DNA of 64,000 nucleotides from Wolfiporia cocos. Lineage: Eukaryota > Basidiomycota > Agaricomycetes > Polyporales > Phaeolaceae. Of the stretch, positions 53,035 through 62,083 are shown piece after piece (positions within the stretch are counted from its first letter, which is position 1; every line of letters starts with the position of its first letter). The position numbers were made by a program, and so were the translations under genes. Where the stretch lies: NCBI GenBank assembly GCA_029448655.1, contig JACCLO010000008.1, forward strand, positions 1,798,001 to 1,862,000. The letters run 5' to 3'. The notes below the pieces were generated by a model. The model was given only the letters and a program-made list of their open reading frames with translations. It did no database searches and was not told the origin of the DNA.

Positions 53035-55272
53035 ATGGTGTCTTACACAATCGTCCAAGGCGCTTTGTACAACACCCACAAGGTGGCTACGGCCTACCGC
53101 CCCGCCGTCGGCAAACATGCATGGCCCGGAGAGCAGACCTGCTTGATGGACTATCTGCGAGTCGTATTCGGCATCAGAGTTAGGGGGAGTGTGACCTCCT
53201 TCAACTCAATTCCGGCGCATGTGCGCCCATTCCTGAATGTAAACCATACGGCGTACATCAAGTACTATGGGGAAGATTCGACTAGGAACCACATATCGTG
53301 GTGGAGGTGGGACAACTATTGCACCGCCATCCCCCTGTCGGACCTCATAGTCCTGTACGGTGACGTCCACTGGTACTCACAGGAAGAAGCGTCGCCACGC
53401 ACGAGAGCCGCCAGGCTCTTCAACCCGGAAACACCCGTACGCCGAGCAGTCGTCACCCCCGAAGGCAGCGAGACTCCACGGCCGGAGGAACCAGTCAACA
53501 CGGAGCCCCTCTTTGGATCGCTCCCCGATCTCCTCCCCTCCTATGAAAGGGGAACCCTGGAAATAGTCGCGCAGCCGGAAAGAAGCGAAAACGAATTGAT
53601 GGGAAGGTTGCAGCGCACTCTGGAAGTGGCCGCCTCAGACGAAGTTCTGCAGGTGGGAAAAGAAGCTTACAGGGAGGCGCTGTACCAAGCCAAAAACCAC
53701 CTCTACAGCAACCTCGCGGCATACAAAAGCCGGGTAGACACGAATATGGAGATGGTCTGGAACAAGACCAACCAGATTCGGAGTCATAACCAGGTGCTTC
53801 AAAATAGAATAGAAGCACTAGAGGAAGCGGAGAGTTTGCGGCAACAATTGGATACCCTTTCCGAAAATCGGTTCGTCCGCATAGAAAAAGATATCGCAGT
53901 ACTGCAAAAGCGTCCGGCAGTCCCAACCGCGGGACCCAGCGGTGCCCAGGTCACGGCACTAATTAATAGAATTGACCAACTCGAAGCGGAGTTAACCGCT
54001 CTAAAAAACGCACCGGCAGCCGCGACAGCAGCAGCCACAACGGTCAACTTTCAACAGACCAAACCGACTCAGCCGCCCAAATTCTCGGGCCCTAAAGACT
54101 CCATCTCGTCGAAAGAATGGATCCAAAAGATGGGCATGTATTTCGCGGACGCCAAGGTGACCCTCGAGGAAGACAAGGTCCGCCAAGCCCTGCTACGGCT
54201 TACGGGCGAGGCCTACCAATACATGTCGCCGGTAGTTGATAAAATCGCCGCCGGACAAACCTCGGGGCACACCTGGAAAACGTTTGCGGAAACGATAGAG
54301 AAGGTATACGGCAAGAAGACGGACAAGGAAATTGCCGAAAAAGAGATTGAAGGGTACTTCGGAGACGAAGGGAAAAAGAAGCTCCAATCGGACTTCTTTT
54401 CTTGGGCACAGAAGCTCAGGACCCTGGCTCGCCTGGCCGAGACTGACAACAAGACGTTGTTCAGTCACATCAAACGGATCCTTCCGGAAAATGTGCGAGA
54501 AACCCTCGCTACCTTGGAATCGGTGCCTGGCTTCACAATGCCGACCGACTGGGAGGTATACCTCGATATGGCCATCGACCTCTACAAGAGGCAATACCCG
54601 GATAAACTCAAAGGCAAGATCTTTGAGGAAGAAAAGAAGAAGGAGTCGTCGGGGTCTGGCAAGACCGCCGACAAAGCTACGTCGAAGCCTGCCAAGGCGG
54701 ATGACAAAGGCAAAGGCAAGGCAAAGGAAACCGGCTCTTACGGGAAGGACTGTCGCAAGCACCCAGGACAACACAAATGGGGCGACTGTCCTGAGAACCC
54801 TAAGAACAAGCCGAAGGAAGCCAAGCCGGCCAGTAGTGGAAGCGGAACGACGAAGCCGACAGGCTCGTCGAGCGGAACGCAACAGTCGGGCCAGAAGAAA
54901 TTGGACCCGAAGAAAAAATACAAGGTCCGAATTGTCAGCACCCAGGAACTGGTGACTGACGACGAAGATGAGTCCCCCCAAGCCACCGTAGGGACTATCC
55001 GGACCAACGTTCCGAAGCAACCAGAGGTGGTTCCTCTGGCTCCCACTACGCGCATCAGCGATGAGGAGCAAAGCGGGAGTTCGGTGCGATCGGCAGAAAG
55101 CACCAGCCCCGTCCAGACCCAGTCGACTGGTTCGACTTCGACTGCGCCTACACCGTCGGGCGACTCCATCAGGACACATCTGCCCTGGCTTCGCAAGCGG
55201 ATAGCCGACTCCGCAAACACCCTGGGCATCTACGGAAGCTCTGCCTCGGGTTTTCCCACCGAGCACATGTGA
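53035..55272 (+). CDS. gag of element F
   Basis: 745 aa from ATG 53035 (MVSYTIVQGALYNTHKV); an upstream TTG is not needed. N-terminal domain with GKHAWPGEQTCLMDYL; central coiled-coil-like helix (NRIEALEEAESLRQQLDTL); Gag core FSGPKDSISSKEWIQKMGMY to IKRILPENVRETL; Lys-rich tail with DCRKHPGQHKWGDCPEN, a C-x3-H-x3-H-x4-C arrangement in place of the usual CCHC knuckle; then Ser/Thr-rich C-terminus. The stop codon TGA (55270-55272) overlaps the pol ATG (55272-55274). Confidence 0.9.
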   Translation: MVSYTIVQGALYNTHKVATAYRPAVGKHAWPGEQTCLMDYLRVVFGIRVRGSVTSFNSIPAHVRPFLNVNHTAYIKYYGEDSTRNHISWWRWDNYCTAIPLSDLIVLYGDVHWYSQEEASPRTRAARLFNPETPVRRAVVTPEGSETPRPEEPVNTEPLFGSLPDLLPSYERGTLEIVAQPERSENELMGRLQRTLEVAASDEVLQVGKEAYREALYQAKNHLYSNLAAYKSRVDTNMEMVWNKTNQIRSHNQVLQNRIEALEEAESLRQQLDTLSENRFVRIEKDIAVLQKRPAVPTAGPSGAQVTALINRIDQLEAELTALKNAPAAATAAATTVNFQQTKPTQPPKFSGPKDSISSKEWIQKMGMYFADAKVTLEEDKVRQALLRLTGEAYQYMSPVVDKIAAGQTSGHTWKTFAETIEKVYGKKTDKEIAEKEIEGYFGDEGKKKLQSDFFSWAQKLRTLARLAETDNKTLFSHIKRILPENVRETLATLESVPGFTMPTDWEVYLDMAIDLYKRQYPDKLKGKIFEEEKKKESSGSGKTADKATSKPAKADDKGKGKAKETGSYGKDCRKHPGQHKWGDCPENPKNKPKEAKPASSGSGTTKPTGSSSGTQQSGQKKLDPKKKYKVRIVSTQELVTDDEDESPQATVGTIRTNVPKQPEVVPLAPTTRISDEEQSGSSVRSAESTSPVQTQSTGSTSTAPTPSGDSIRTHLPWLRKRIADSANTLGIYGSSASGFPTEHM

Positions 55273-58200
55273 TGACCTGCCCACTTGTGCTCCCATGTAA
55301 CTTTAGTCCCGTACCCGCTGTAAAGAGTGTATTCGAGTCAATGTATCATATTTTTGGCAACGATGCGCGCGACTTCGCTCGATCATTCCGTGTCGAAGTA
55401 ACACTCTGGGTATATGGGCAAAAAGTGCAGGCTCTGGCTTTAATCGACAGCGGTGCAACCATATCGGTCATATCACAACGATTGGTCGATAAACATAAGC
55501 TGGTCACCGACAAACTAGCGTTTCCTATTACGGTTACAAACGCAGACGGAACAGAAAACGTCGCCGGCCGCTTAACGCAATCAGTAAAAGCATTCATGCA
55601 ACATGGCACACACAAGGAAAAAATAGGTCTGACGGTCATGCACCTAGAACCAGACCTAATCCTTGGCTATGACTGGTTGCGTCTCCACAATCCTACCTTT
55701 GATTGGAGGAAAGGAGAAATGGAATATGCACGCTGTACACACGACCAACCCTACGCCAGAAAAAAGGGTAACCGCCCTTCTGAGGAGGAAGCAGTTGAAC
55801 TCCCAGAAAAGGAAATCATCGAAGTAAATTCGATTTGGGACACTCCCGTGGACATATTAGGAGAGGAGGACCCCAAAAATCCTTTGATCGCTTGGGTGGC
55901 AACCCTTGACGACGAGGAAATGAACCTGCTGACACAGTTGGTAGCCGAGGTACTTGACAAAGACCTCGACGAAGCAGACGACCGTGAGGAAAACACACCA
56001 CCGATTGACATTGAAAAATGGCGATCGTTAGTGCCCGAACAATACCAAGAGTATGGGCCAACGGTGTTCTCACAAAAGGCGTCAGAGAGGATGCCGGAAC
56101 GGAAGCCCTGGGATCACGCCATAGTGCTTGAACCAGATGCGCAGCTTCCTCCCCCGGTAAAACCATACAAAATGTCTCCCCAAGAGCGTAATAGCTTGGA
56201 TGAGTGGATAGACACCGAATTACGGAAGGGTTACATTCGACCATCCGAAAGTCCGATGGCATCCCCGGTCTTCTTTGTCCATAAAAAGGACGGAGGACTG
56301 CGGATGGTTGTCGATTATAGGAGGCTAAACGAAATAACCGTAAAAAATCGTTATCCGATACCTCGGATCGATGATCTCATCGATCAACTGTCCCATGCGA
56401 CCATCTTCACCAAAATCGACCTTAGATGGGGATACAACAATGTCCGCATCAAGGAAGGTGATGAATGGAAGACGGCGTTTATTACACACCGTGGACTATA
56501 CGAGGCAACGGTGATGTATTTCGGTTTCTGCAATGCCCCCGCAACGTTCCAAGCGATGATGAATTCTATCCTCGCACCGTTCATTCGAACCGGCAAGGTG
56601 GTTGTCTACCTAGATGACATCTTGATTTTCGGGAATGATATGGAGGAACATCGGCGACTTACCAAAGGGGTGCTACAAACCCTGAAGGACTCGGACTTGT
56701 ATGCGAAGCCCGAAAAGTGCTTTTTCGAACAGTCTTCCATCGAATACCTAGGAATGATCATTTCCGACGGTAACATCATGATGGATCCGAAGAAGTACGC
56801 CGGAGTTCAGGACTGGCCTAGACCTAATAAGGTCAAAGAGGTTCAAGCTTTCCTTGGATTCGCCAACTTCTACAGGCGATTCATAGAAGGTTTCTCAAAA
56901 ATAGCCAAACCACTCACCATGCTGACCAAAAAGTCAGAAGCTTGGCATTGGGACGCCGAGCAGGAAAATGCCTTCCAAACCCTAAAGGAAGCATTTACCA
57001 AAGCGCCCGTGCTTCGGATTCCGTCGCACGATCAGCCTTTCCGCGTAGAAACAGATGCATCAGACTTCACTACCGGAGCAGTACTATCTCAGTTAGATCC
57101 TACGGATAAAAAATTCCACCCCGTGGCGTACTATAGCAAGTCGCTAAGTGCCCCGGAAAGGAACTACGAGATCTACGACAAGGAAATGTTGGCTGTCATC
57201 AGGGCTCTAGAGGAGTGGAGACACTACCTAGAGGGACACCCCGAAAAATTCGAGATATGGTCGGATCATCTGAACTTGACCTATTTCAAAACGGCGCAAA
57301 AACTGACGAGACGACAAGCCCGTTGGGCACTGTACCTCTCACGCTTCAACTTCCAAATGAAGCACAAACCTGGCAAAACAATGCTAACCGCGGATCCTCT
57401 GTCCAGGCGGCCAGACCATGAGGAGGGGGTGGATCTCGATAATCGCGACCAGGTTCTTCTGAAACCTGAGTGGTTCGAGCAAGAGTACATGGCAATGGCT
57501 CTTGATACCTCCCATGCTGCCCCACAATCGGAAGACGAATCGATACTCCGAGAGATTCGCAAAGCGTTGCTAGACGACAAGGTCACAAAAGACTACAAGG
57601 AGCTGCTCTCATCCGGCCCTCGTGAATTCAAAAAAGACCTAGCAGAATGGAACTACGAAGGAGGGTTACTCCTCCGAAGAGGCAAAGTCTACGTTCCAGC
57701 TACACCAGCGGATATCAGACGGCAAGTGGTCGAGTATCATCACGATCACAAGTCAGCTGGGCATTTCGGACGTTACAAAACGTACGAATTGCTAAGCCGC
57801 AACTATTGGTGGCCCGGAATGTTCGTTTACGTCAAAAAATACGTAGACGGATGTGACACATGCCAACGTATGAAGAACCACCCGCAGAAGCCGTACGGCC
57901 CCCTGCAACCCTTACCGGTGCCGTCAGGCCCGTGGGAAGTGGTGACAATAGACCTGATTACACAGCTACCCCCATCGGGAATGCATGACGCGATCATGGT
58001 CGTAGTGGATCGGTTGACCAAAAGAGCAAGGTTCTTCCCAATAGAAAACACCTTCTCAACAAAAGACCTAGCTACGATACTCTATCAAAAGGTATACCCC
58101 TTACATGGGTTGCCGAAACAGATAGTATCGGACAGAGGGACACAATTTGCCTCAAAACTATTTGGTGAATGGTGCACCCTGCTGGGAATTCAAAGGTCGA

Positions 58201-59699
58201 TGACTACTGCGTACCATCCGCAGGCAGACGGACAAACCGAACGAGTGAATCAAATACTCGAACAGTATCTGCGGTGCTACATCAATACGTACCAAAAAGA
58301 TAACTGGTCGGAGTTCCTGCCAACAGCGGAATTTGCGTACAACAATGCAGCCAGCGAAACTACCAAGGAATCTCCGTTCCTGGTGGAATTAGGTCGTCAT
58401 CCAATTGCAGGACCAAGCAGTTTCGAGCCAAGCCGAAACAAAGACTTAATAGAAATTGCGAACACGCGGTTCTCTGCGCAAGAGAAAGCTAAGGCAGCAA
58501 TGAAAATTGCAGCCGAAAGGTGGTCCTGGTACTATGACCAAAAGAAGCAAGTCGTTCCCTTCAAAGTGGGCGACAAAGTACTCGTGGACGTGCGAAGCTG
58601 GCAAGACACCGAAAGAAGTCTAGCCCCTCGCTACATCGGCCCATTCCGAATCACGGAGAAATTGGGACCGGTAACGTTCAAGGTGTACATGGATGCACAA
58701 TATAGGGCTTACCACCCTGTATTCCATGCTTCAAAATTGGTCATGTACAAGGAATCCACCATCGAAGGTCAGAAAGGTCACCCTCCAGCGGCCGACAGGC
58801 CAACGGAAATGGAAGACCCGGAAGAATGGGAAGTGGAAGCCATTCTCGACCATCGCAACCGACGCGGCCGGTGGGAATACCTTATCCATTGGAAAGGCAC
58901 CGGACCTGCGGAGGACACATGGGAAATCGAGGAACATCTGGCTAACGCTAAGGAGATATTGGACGAGTACAAGGCAAAATATTCAGCCCTTAGTACCGAC
59001 CCAAATCAACCCCTTCGCCGATCAACTAGACTCGGCGGAACACGGCAAACGATAGCCGTCTTCGACCCTGATTCACCAGATTGGGATTCGGACACATGTG
59101 TCTGGCCCGATGACTGGCCCCAATATCGAGACGATGTTGATCCTACACAACCGAAAGTGTACTACAAGCGCGACCCCTTTACAGGGCAATGGGTACATTC
59201 CGATGTTGAGTTCAACGAAGACATGGAAATCGAAGTAGGAGTCAATGGCAAACTACCGACCAGGGGAACAACCGATGCGATCGGCTACGATCTATACGCC
59301 GCGCAGGATATCCTAATCAATTCATGGAAATCCGCTTCGGTCCCCACAGATATTCGTATCAAAGTTCCTTATGGGACATACGGTCGGATAGCGCCAAGGT
59401 CTGGACTTGCGAAAAAGGGCATTGACGTCCTTGCAGGAGTAATAGACCATGACTACCGCGGAGAAGTCTTTGTCATGTTGATGAACCTCACTGGAGACCC
59501 GTACCAAGTAAAGAAAGGCGACAGAATTGCTCAGCTAATCTGCGAAGTAGCAATCACGCCCGAAATACAGGAATCCATGACCAAGGAGAAGTTCGAGAAA
59601 GAAATTCGACCTCACCTACATGGAAGTGGGCCCTACAACGAGCAGTTCAACAAGCCAACAAAGCGCGGTACACAAGGTTTTGGATCGACAGGACGATAA
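55272..59699 (+). CDS. pol of element F, with C-terminal chromodomain and dUTPase
   Basis: 1475 aa. Protease ALIDSGAT (catalytic Asp 59) and LILGYDWLRLHNPTFDW; RT FVHKKDGGLRMVVDYRRLN and YLDD (446-449); RNase H ETDAS (Asp 595) and YDKEMLAVIRALEEW; integrase HHCC (His 823 region, Cys 861 and 864), DDE Asp 894, Asp 954, Glu 990; GPF/Y RYIGPFRITEKL (about 1120); chromodomain 1184-1237 with WEVEAILDHRNRRG and IHWKGTGPAEDTW; dUTPase with GYDLYAAQD (about 1338), APRSGLA (about 1374), GVIDHDYRGEV (about 1389), GDRIAQLI and GTQGFGSTGR at the C-terminus. All catalytic residues are present. dUTPase would keep uracil out of the cDNA. The pol frame is -1 relative to gag. Confidence 0.95.
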   Translation: MTCPLVLPCNFSPVPAVKSVFESMYHIFGNDARDFARSFRVEVTLWVYGQKVQALALIDSGATISVISQRLVDKHKLVTDKLAFPITVTNADGTENVAGRLTQSVKAFMQHGTHKEKIGLTVMHLEPDLILGYDWLRLHNPTFDWRKGEMEYARCTHDQPYARKKGNRPSEEEAVELPEKEIIEVNSIWDTPVDILGEEDPKNPLIAWVATLDDEEMNLLTQLVAEVLDKDLDEADDREENTPPIDIEKWRSLVPEQYQEYGPTVFSQKASERMPERKPWDHAIVLEPDAQLPPPVKPYKMSPQERNSLDEWIDTELRKGYIRPSESPMASPVFFVHKKDGGLRMVVDYRRLNEITVKNRYPIPRIDDLIDQLSHATIFTKIDLRWGYNNVRIKEGDEWKTAFITHRGLYEATVMYFGFCNAPATFQAMMNSILAPFIRTGKVVVYLDDILIFGNDMEEHRRLTKGVLQTLKDSDLYAKPEKCFFEQSSIEYLGMIISDGNIMMDPKKYAGVQDWPRPNKVKEVQAFLGFANFYRRFIEGFSKIAKPLTMLTKKSEAWHWDAEQENAFQTLKEAFTKAPVLRIPSHDQPFRVETDASDFTTGAVLSQLDPTDKKFHPVAYYSKSLSAPERNYEIYDKEMLAVIRALEEWRHYLEGHPEKFEIWSDHLNLTYFKTAQKLTRRQARWALYLSRFNFQMKHKPGKTMLTADPLSRRPDHEEGVDLDNRDQVLLKPEWFEQEYMAMALDTSHAAPQSEDESILREIRKALLDDKVTKDYKELLSSGPREFKKDLAEWNYEGGLLLRRGKVYVPATPADIRRQVVEYHHDHKSAGHFGRYKTYELLSRNYWWPGMFVYVKKYVDGCDTCQRMKNHPQKPYGPLQPLPVPSGPWEVVTIDLITQLPPSGMHDAIMVVVDRLTKRARFFPIENTFSTKDLATILYQKVYPLHGLPKQIVSDRGTQFASKLFGEWCTLLGIQRSMTTAYHPQADGQTERVNQILEQYLRCYINTYQKDNWSEFLPTAEFAYNNAASETTKESPFLVELGRHPIAGPSSFEPSRNKDLIEIANTRFSAQEKAKAAMKIAAERWSWYYDQKKQVVPFKVGDKVLVDVRSWQDTERSLAPRYIGPFRITEKLGPVTFKVYMDAQYRAYHPVFHASKLVMYKESTIEGQKGHPPAADRPTEMEDPEEWEVEAILDHRNRRGRWEYLIHWKGTGPAEDTWEIEEHLANAKEILDEYKAKYSALSTDPNQPLRRSTRLGGTRQTIAVFDPDSPDWDSDTCVWPDDWPQYRDDVDPTQPKVYYKRDPFTGQWVHSDVEFNEDMEIEVGVNGKLPTRGTTDAIGYDLYAAQDILINSWKSASVPTDIRIKVPYGTYGRIAPRSGLAKKGIDVLAGVIDHDYRGEVFVMLMNLTGDPYQVKKGDRIAQLICEVAITPEIQESMTKEKFEKEIRPHLHGSGPYNEQFNKPTKRGTQGFGSTGR

Positions 59700-59776
59700 A
59701 AGTGGAAAAATCGTAAAGTCTAACCCTTCAAAGGGCTCTAGCACCATTTCTACTCTCAACGGGGTCGTTGAAATCT

Positions 59777-59789
59777 AAAGGGGGGGTAA
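59777..59789 (+). promoter_or_regulatory. Polypurine tract of F
   Basis: AAAGGGGGGGTAA immediately precedes the 3' LTR. The same GGGGG-TAA ending precedes the 3' LTRs of I, G and the non-autonomous H element. Confidence 0.85.
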
Positions 59790-60397
59790 TGTCACAAGAA
59801 TTCTCCTAGTTTCCCTATATTTCTTACTATTTTTCCGGCAATTCTACGACTTTCTAGACCAATAACTAGCTTATCTGGTTCATAAGTTAACGGTTACATA
59901 CGTGCCGAATGATGGCCGCGTTATCTCCCGTAACGACGGTCTTATCTTATCACTAGTAGTTACCATCAGTCACATGTCTAGTTCCAGCCAATCGGACATT
60001 CCGTCCGGAAGCAGTCAGCGTATAAACGTCAGCGGACCGGGCTTTGGTCACGCCCCGTCTTTGTAATGACAAGAGCGCAAAACGCCATTCGTGCGGCCTA
60101 CGCCGCCTTTCTATATCCCGGTTTTGATCGGCATATGTATTTATCGTATATTACTAAGTACTTAGGTACCTGGGGACTTGTACATACGAATACGGACACT
60201 AGTATTATCTAATAAGACTGTTAGGGGTCTTATTGCTCGTGTATATATACTGGACTTGCTGAGCGCTATTGCCTCAGTTCTATTCATTGCATTCATACTA
60301 CGAGTTAACCACTCCGCGTATCCTGCTTAACTCTTACAACTATCCTGCCTAACCAGCAAACCAAGCAACTATTACAAGTAAGTGTTATCTTGTGTTA
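59790..60397 (+). repeat. 3' LTR of F
   Basis: 608 bp, TGTCACAAGAATTCTCC to ATCTTGTGTTA, followed by TSD TTCTC. Differences from the 5' LTR seen by eye lie near 60128 and 60233-60235. Confidence 0.95.
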
Positions 60398-60402
60398 TTC
60401 TC

Positions 60403-60735
60403 ATACCGCTCTCTGCAGGAGATCCCGATCTTTCAATGCATTTGGCGGGACGGCACAATATACTATCTCACGTAAGTTGACATTAACCCGCCTATCTTCT
60501 AGTTTGACAACTAAATCTGGATTTAGATTCATGGGCAAGTAATTATATTATAGGGCTCTTTAGCAATACTCACCGGCAAGCTTCATGGTTATTTCAAAAT
60601 CAGTCGCTACAGTAGTGCGTGAAATCTCTTCCGCCGAATCTACCGTGCTCCTATCATAGATAACTTCCCTGTATGTGCACCCACCAATTCCGCATCTGTT
60701 TTCATGATGCACCACTGATGAGCCGATGATCCTGC
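60403..60735 (-). pseudogene. Host gene 3' fragment with one intron
   Basis: The minus strand reads IIGSSVVHHENRCGIGGCTY...FEITMKLA, then GTGAGT...AACTAG as a GT-AG intron (about 60573 down to about 60506), then RRVNVNLREIVYCAVPPNALK and a stop near 60411. The two exons join in frame. No family is recognised. The 5' side is lost at the junction with J2 at about 60735, and element F inserted just beyond the stop. Confidence 0.4.
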
Positions 60736-60757
60736 AGGTGCATTGCATAATCCGAAA

Positions 60758-61318
60758 TGACACAGACTTACAACGTCTGTGGGACCCTGGCTACAGGGGA
60801 GTCCCTATAAGCCTTACAAGGCGGTGTGACAAGTCGCAACGGTGACGTCGGCTGTATCCCATGGGGGAACTCCTAAGTCGACGCGTCGAGGCTGCACACA
60901 GTCAAGCAAGTCAGAGAGGGCCCCCGGGGCAGCGTCGCACACAGGCAGAATGCAAGAGAGGAGCCAGAGGCTCAGTTGCCGAGAATCCTAAAGATGGGGA
61001 AGTAAGTCCCCATCTTGTCGTACTTATACATGGGGAGCTGACCAGTAATGGTCGCCCTAAAGTTGCGGCCTGTGCGCAGTAACTAAGAGGGCACATGATA
61101 ATGTAACTACCTGTAACGACATGTGACGGTGTGACCCTAACGTGAGTACCTAAGGTGCGCGCTACCCTACAGCGCTAACCTATGGTCAGATGATCTAGAT
61201 AGAGTCCTGGACGGGCGCTGGAGGTGGCTGAGGATCAGGGAAGCGCGCGCGCACCTAGCGGCGCCTATAATACCTATAGCGAAGGAATGTAGAACCCCCC
61301 ACTGGGAATTCTGTGACA
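60758..61318 (-). repeat. 3' LTR of the non-autonomous H element
   Basis: 561 bp, plus-strand TGACACAGACTTACAACG to GGGAATTCTGTGACA. U5-end hairpin CACAGAC-TTACAAC-GTCTGTG. Confidence 0.92.
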
Positions 61319-62083
61319 TTACCCCCCCTCTCAAAAAACGTCGTCCCGACGTTGTACCTATAACCTACGACGCGACATTCCTTTGGTTGAGTTTTGATGG
61401 GTGGCCTCTGTTCGACCTACAGAGGGAAGTTCCAGTCATCGGCGGTCCTGTCCGCCAGTGGGTGTGCGAAGGAGGATAACCATGCATAGGAGCTTCTCCT
61501 TCTCTTACATGTCTGACGTGAATGGGCGAGCCGTTACCAGCGGTGAGCGTAGAGGCGCTTGGGTGATGCTCATCCATCATTCCTGGCGTGCGCCGACATA
61601 GCTTGGGGTGGCCCACCGACCTCCGACTATGCTGGGTCCTCGTCGATTAAGTACCTAGTCGATTTTCTATATTCATCTTGTTGACCGTCGGTGTGGGGTT
61701 GGGAGACCCTCGCGGGTTCCCTTCGCATACCCACAGGTCAAGGATCTTGAGCTGACTCCTGCCGCCCAGGGATAATGGCCGAGGTGCCCTAGACCTCCAC
61801 GCGCGCATGCATTCCCTTTGCAGGGGTGACGGCGGCGGGTCCTCAAACGGGGCTTACCCTGGTCGATCCCGCTACCCTGTGTTCATGGGGGGCGGTCTTG
61901 ATTTTTGCTCCTCGCGGCCGCTTTGCCAGGTGTAACGCTTAGATGGGGGCTCGTAAATCTACGGACCTCTGGGTCTTCTCCCAAGAGGCTGCCCCGCCGC
62001 GTTGCCTTGGCGACCTGCGAGTGAAAAACCCTCGGCCCCAGCGCAAGTGGCGCCGGAGGGGAGGTAAAACATCTTTAGGATTA
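61319..62083 (-). other. Internal region of the non-autonomous H element
   Basis: 765 nt without coding motifs; the ORFs of 66 and 83 codons have no support. In sense it starts with ATCCTAAAGATG (plus 62070-62081), the exact complement of CATCTTTAGGAT in its LTR (plus 62311-62322). A stretch with TTGCGCTGGGGCCGAGGG resembles the start of the G leader (TTGCGCTGGGGTCTGGG), so this is probably a leader remnant. Confidence 0.75.

Larger units (their letters stand above)
50759..60397 (+). mobile_element. Complete LTR element F (Ty3/Gypsy chromovirus), TSD TTCTC
   Basis: 9639 bp with TTCTC at 50754-50758 and 60398-60402. Two 608-bp LTRs differ at about three positions by eye. Order: LTR, self-primer site, ~700-nt leader, ORF1, gag, pol (protease, RT, RNase H, integrase, chromodomain, dUTPase), polypurine tract, LTR. 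ORF1, gag and pol are all open. It is the best candidate for an autonomous, recently active element in the window. LTR termini are TG...TA (TGTCACAAG...CTTGTGTTA) rather than TG...CA. Confidence 0.95.

Noticed and set aside
60403..60735. Assignment of the exon pair to an Hsp70-like or Crinkler-like family
   Set aside because: No family motif could be matched; only the coding frame and splice signals are visible.
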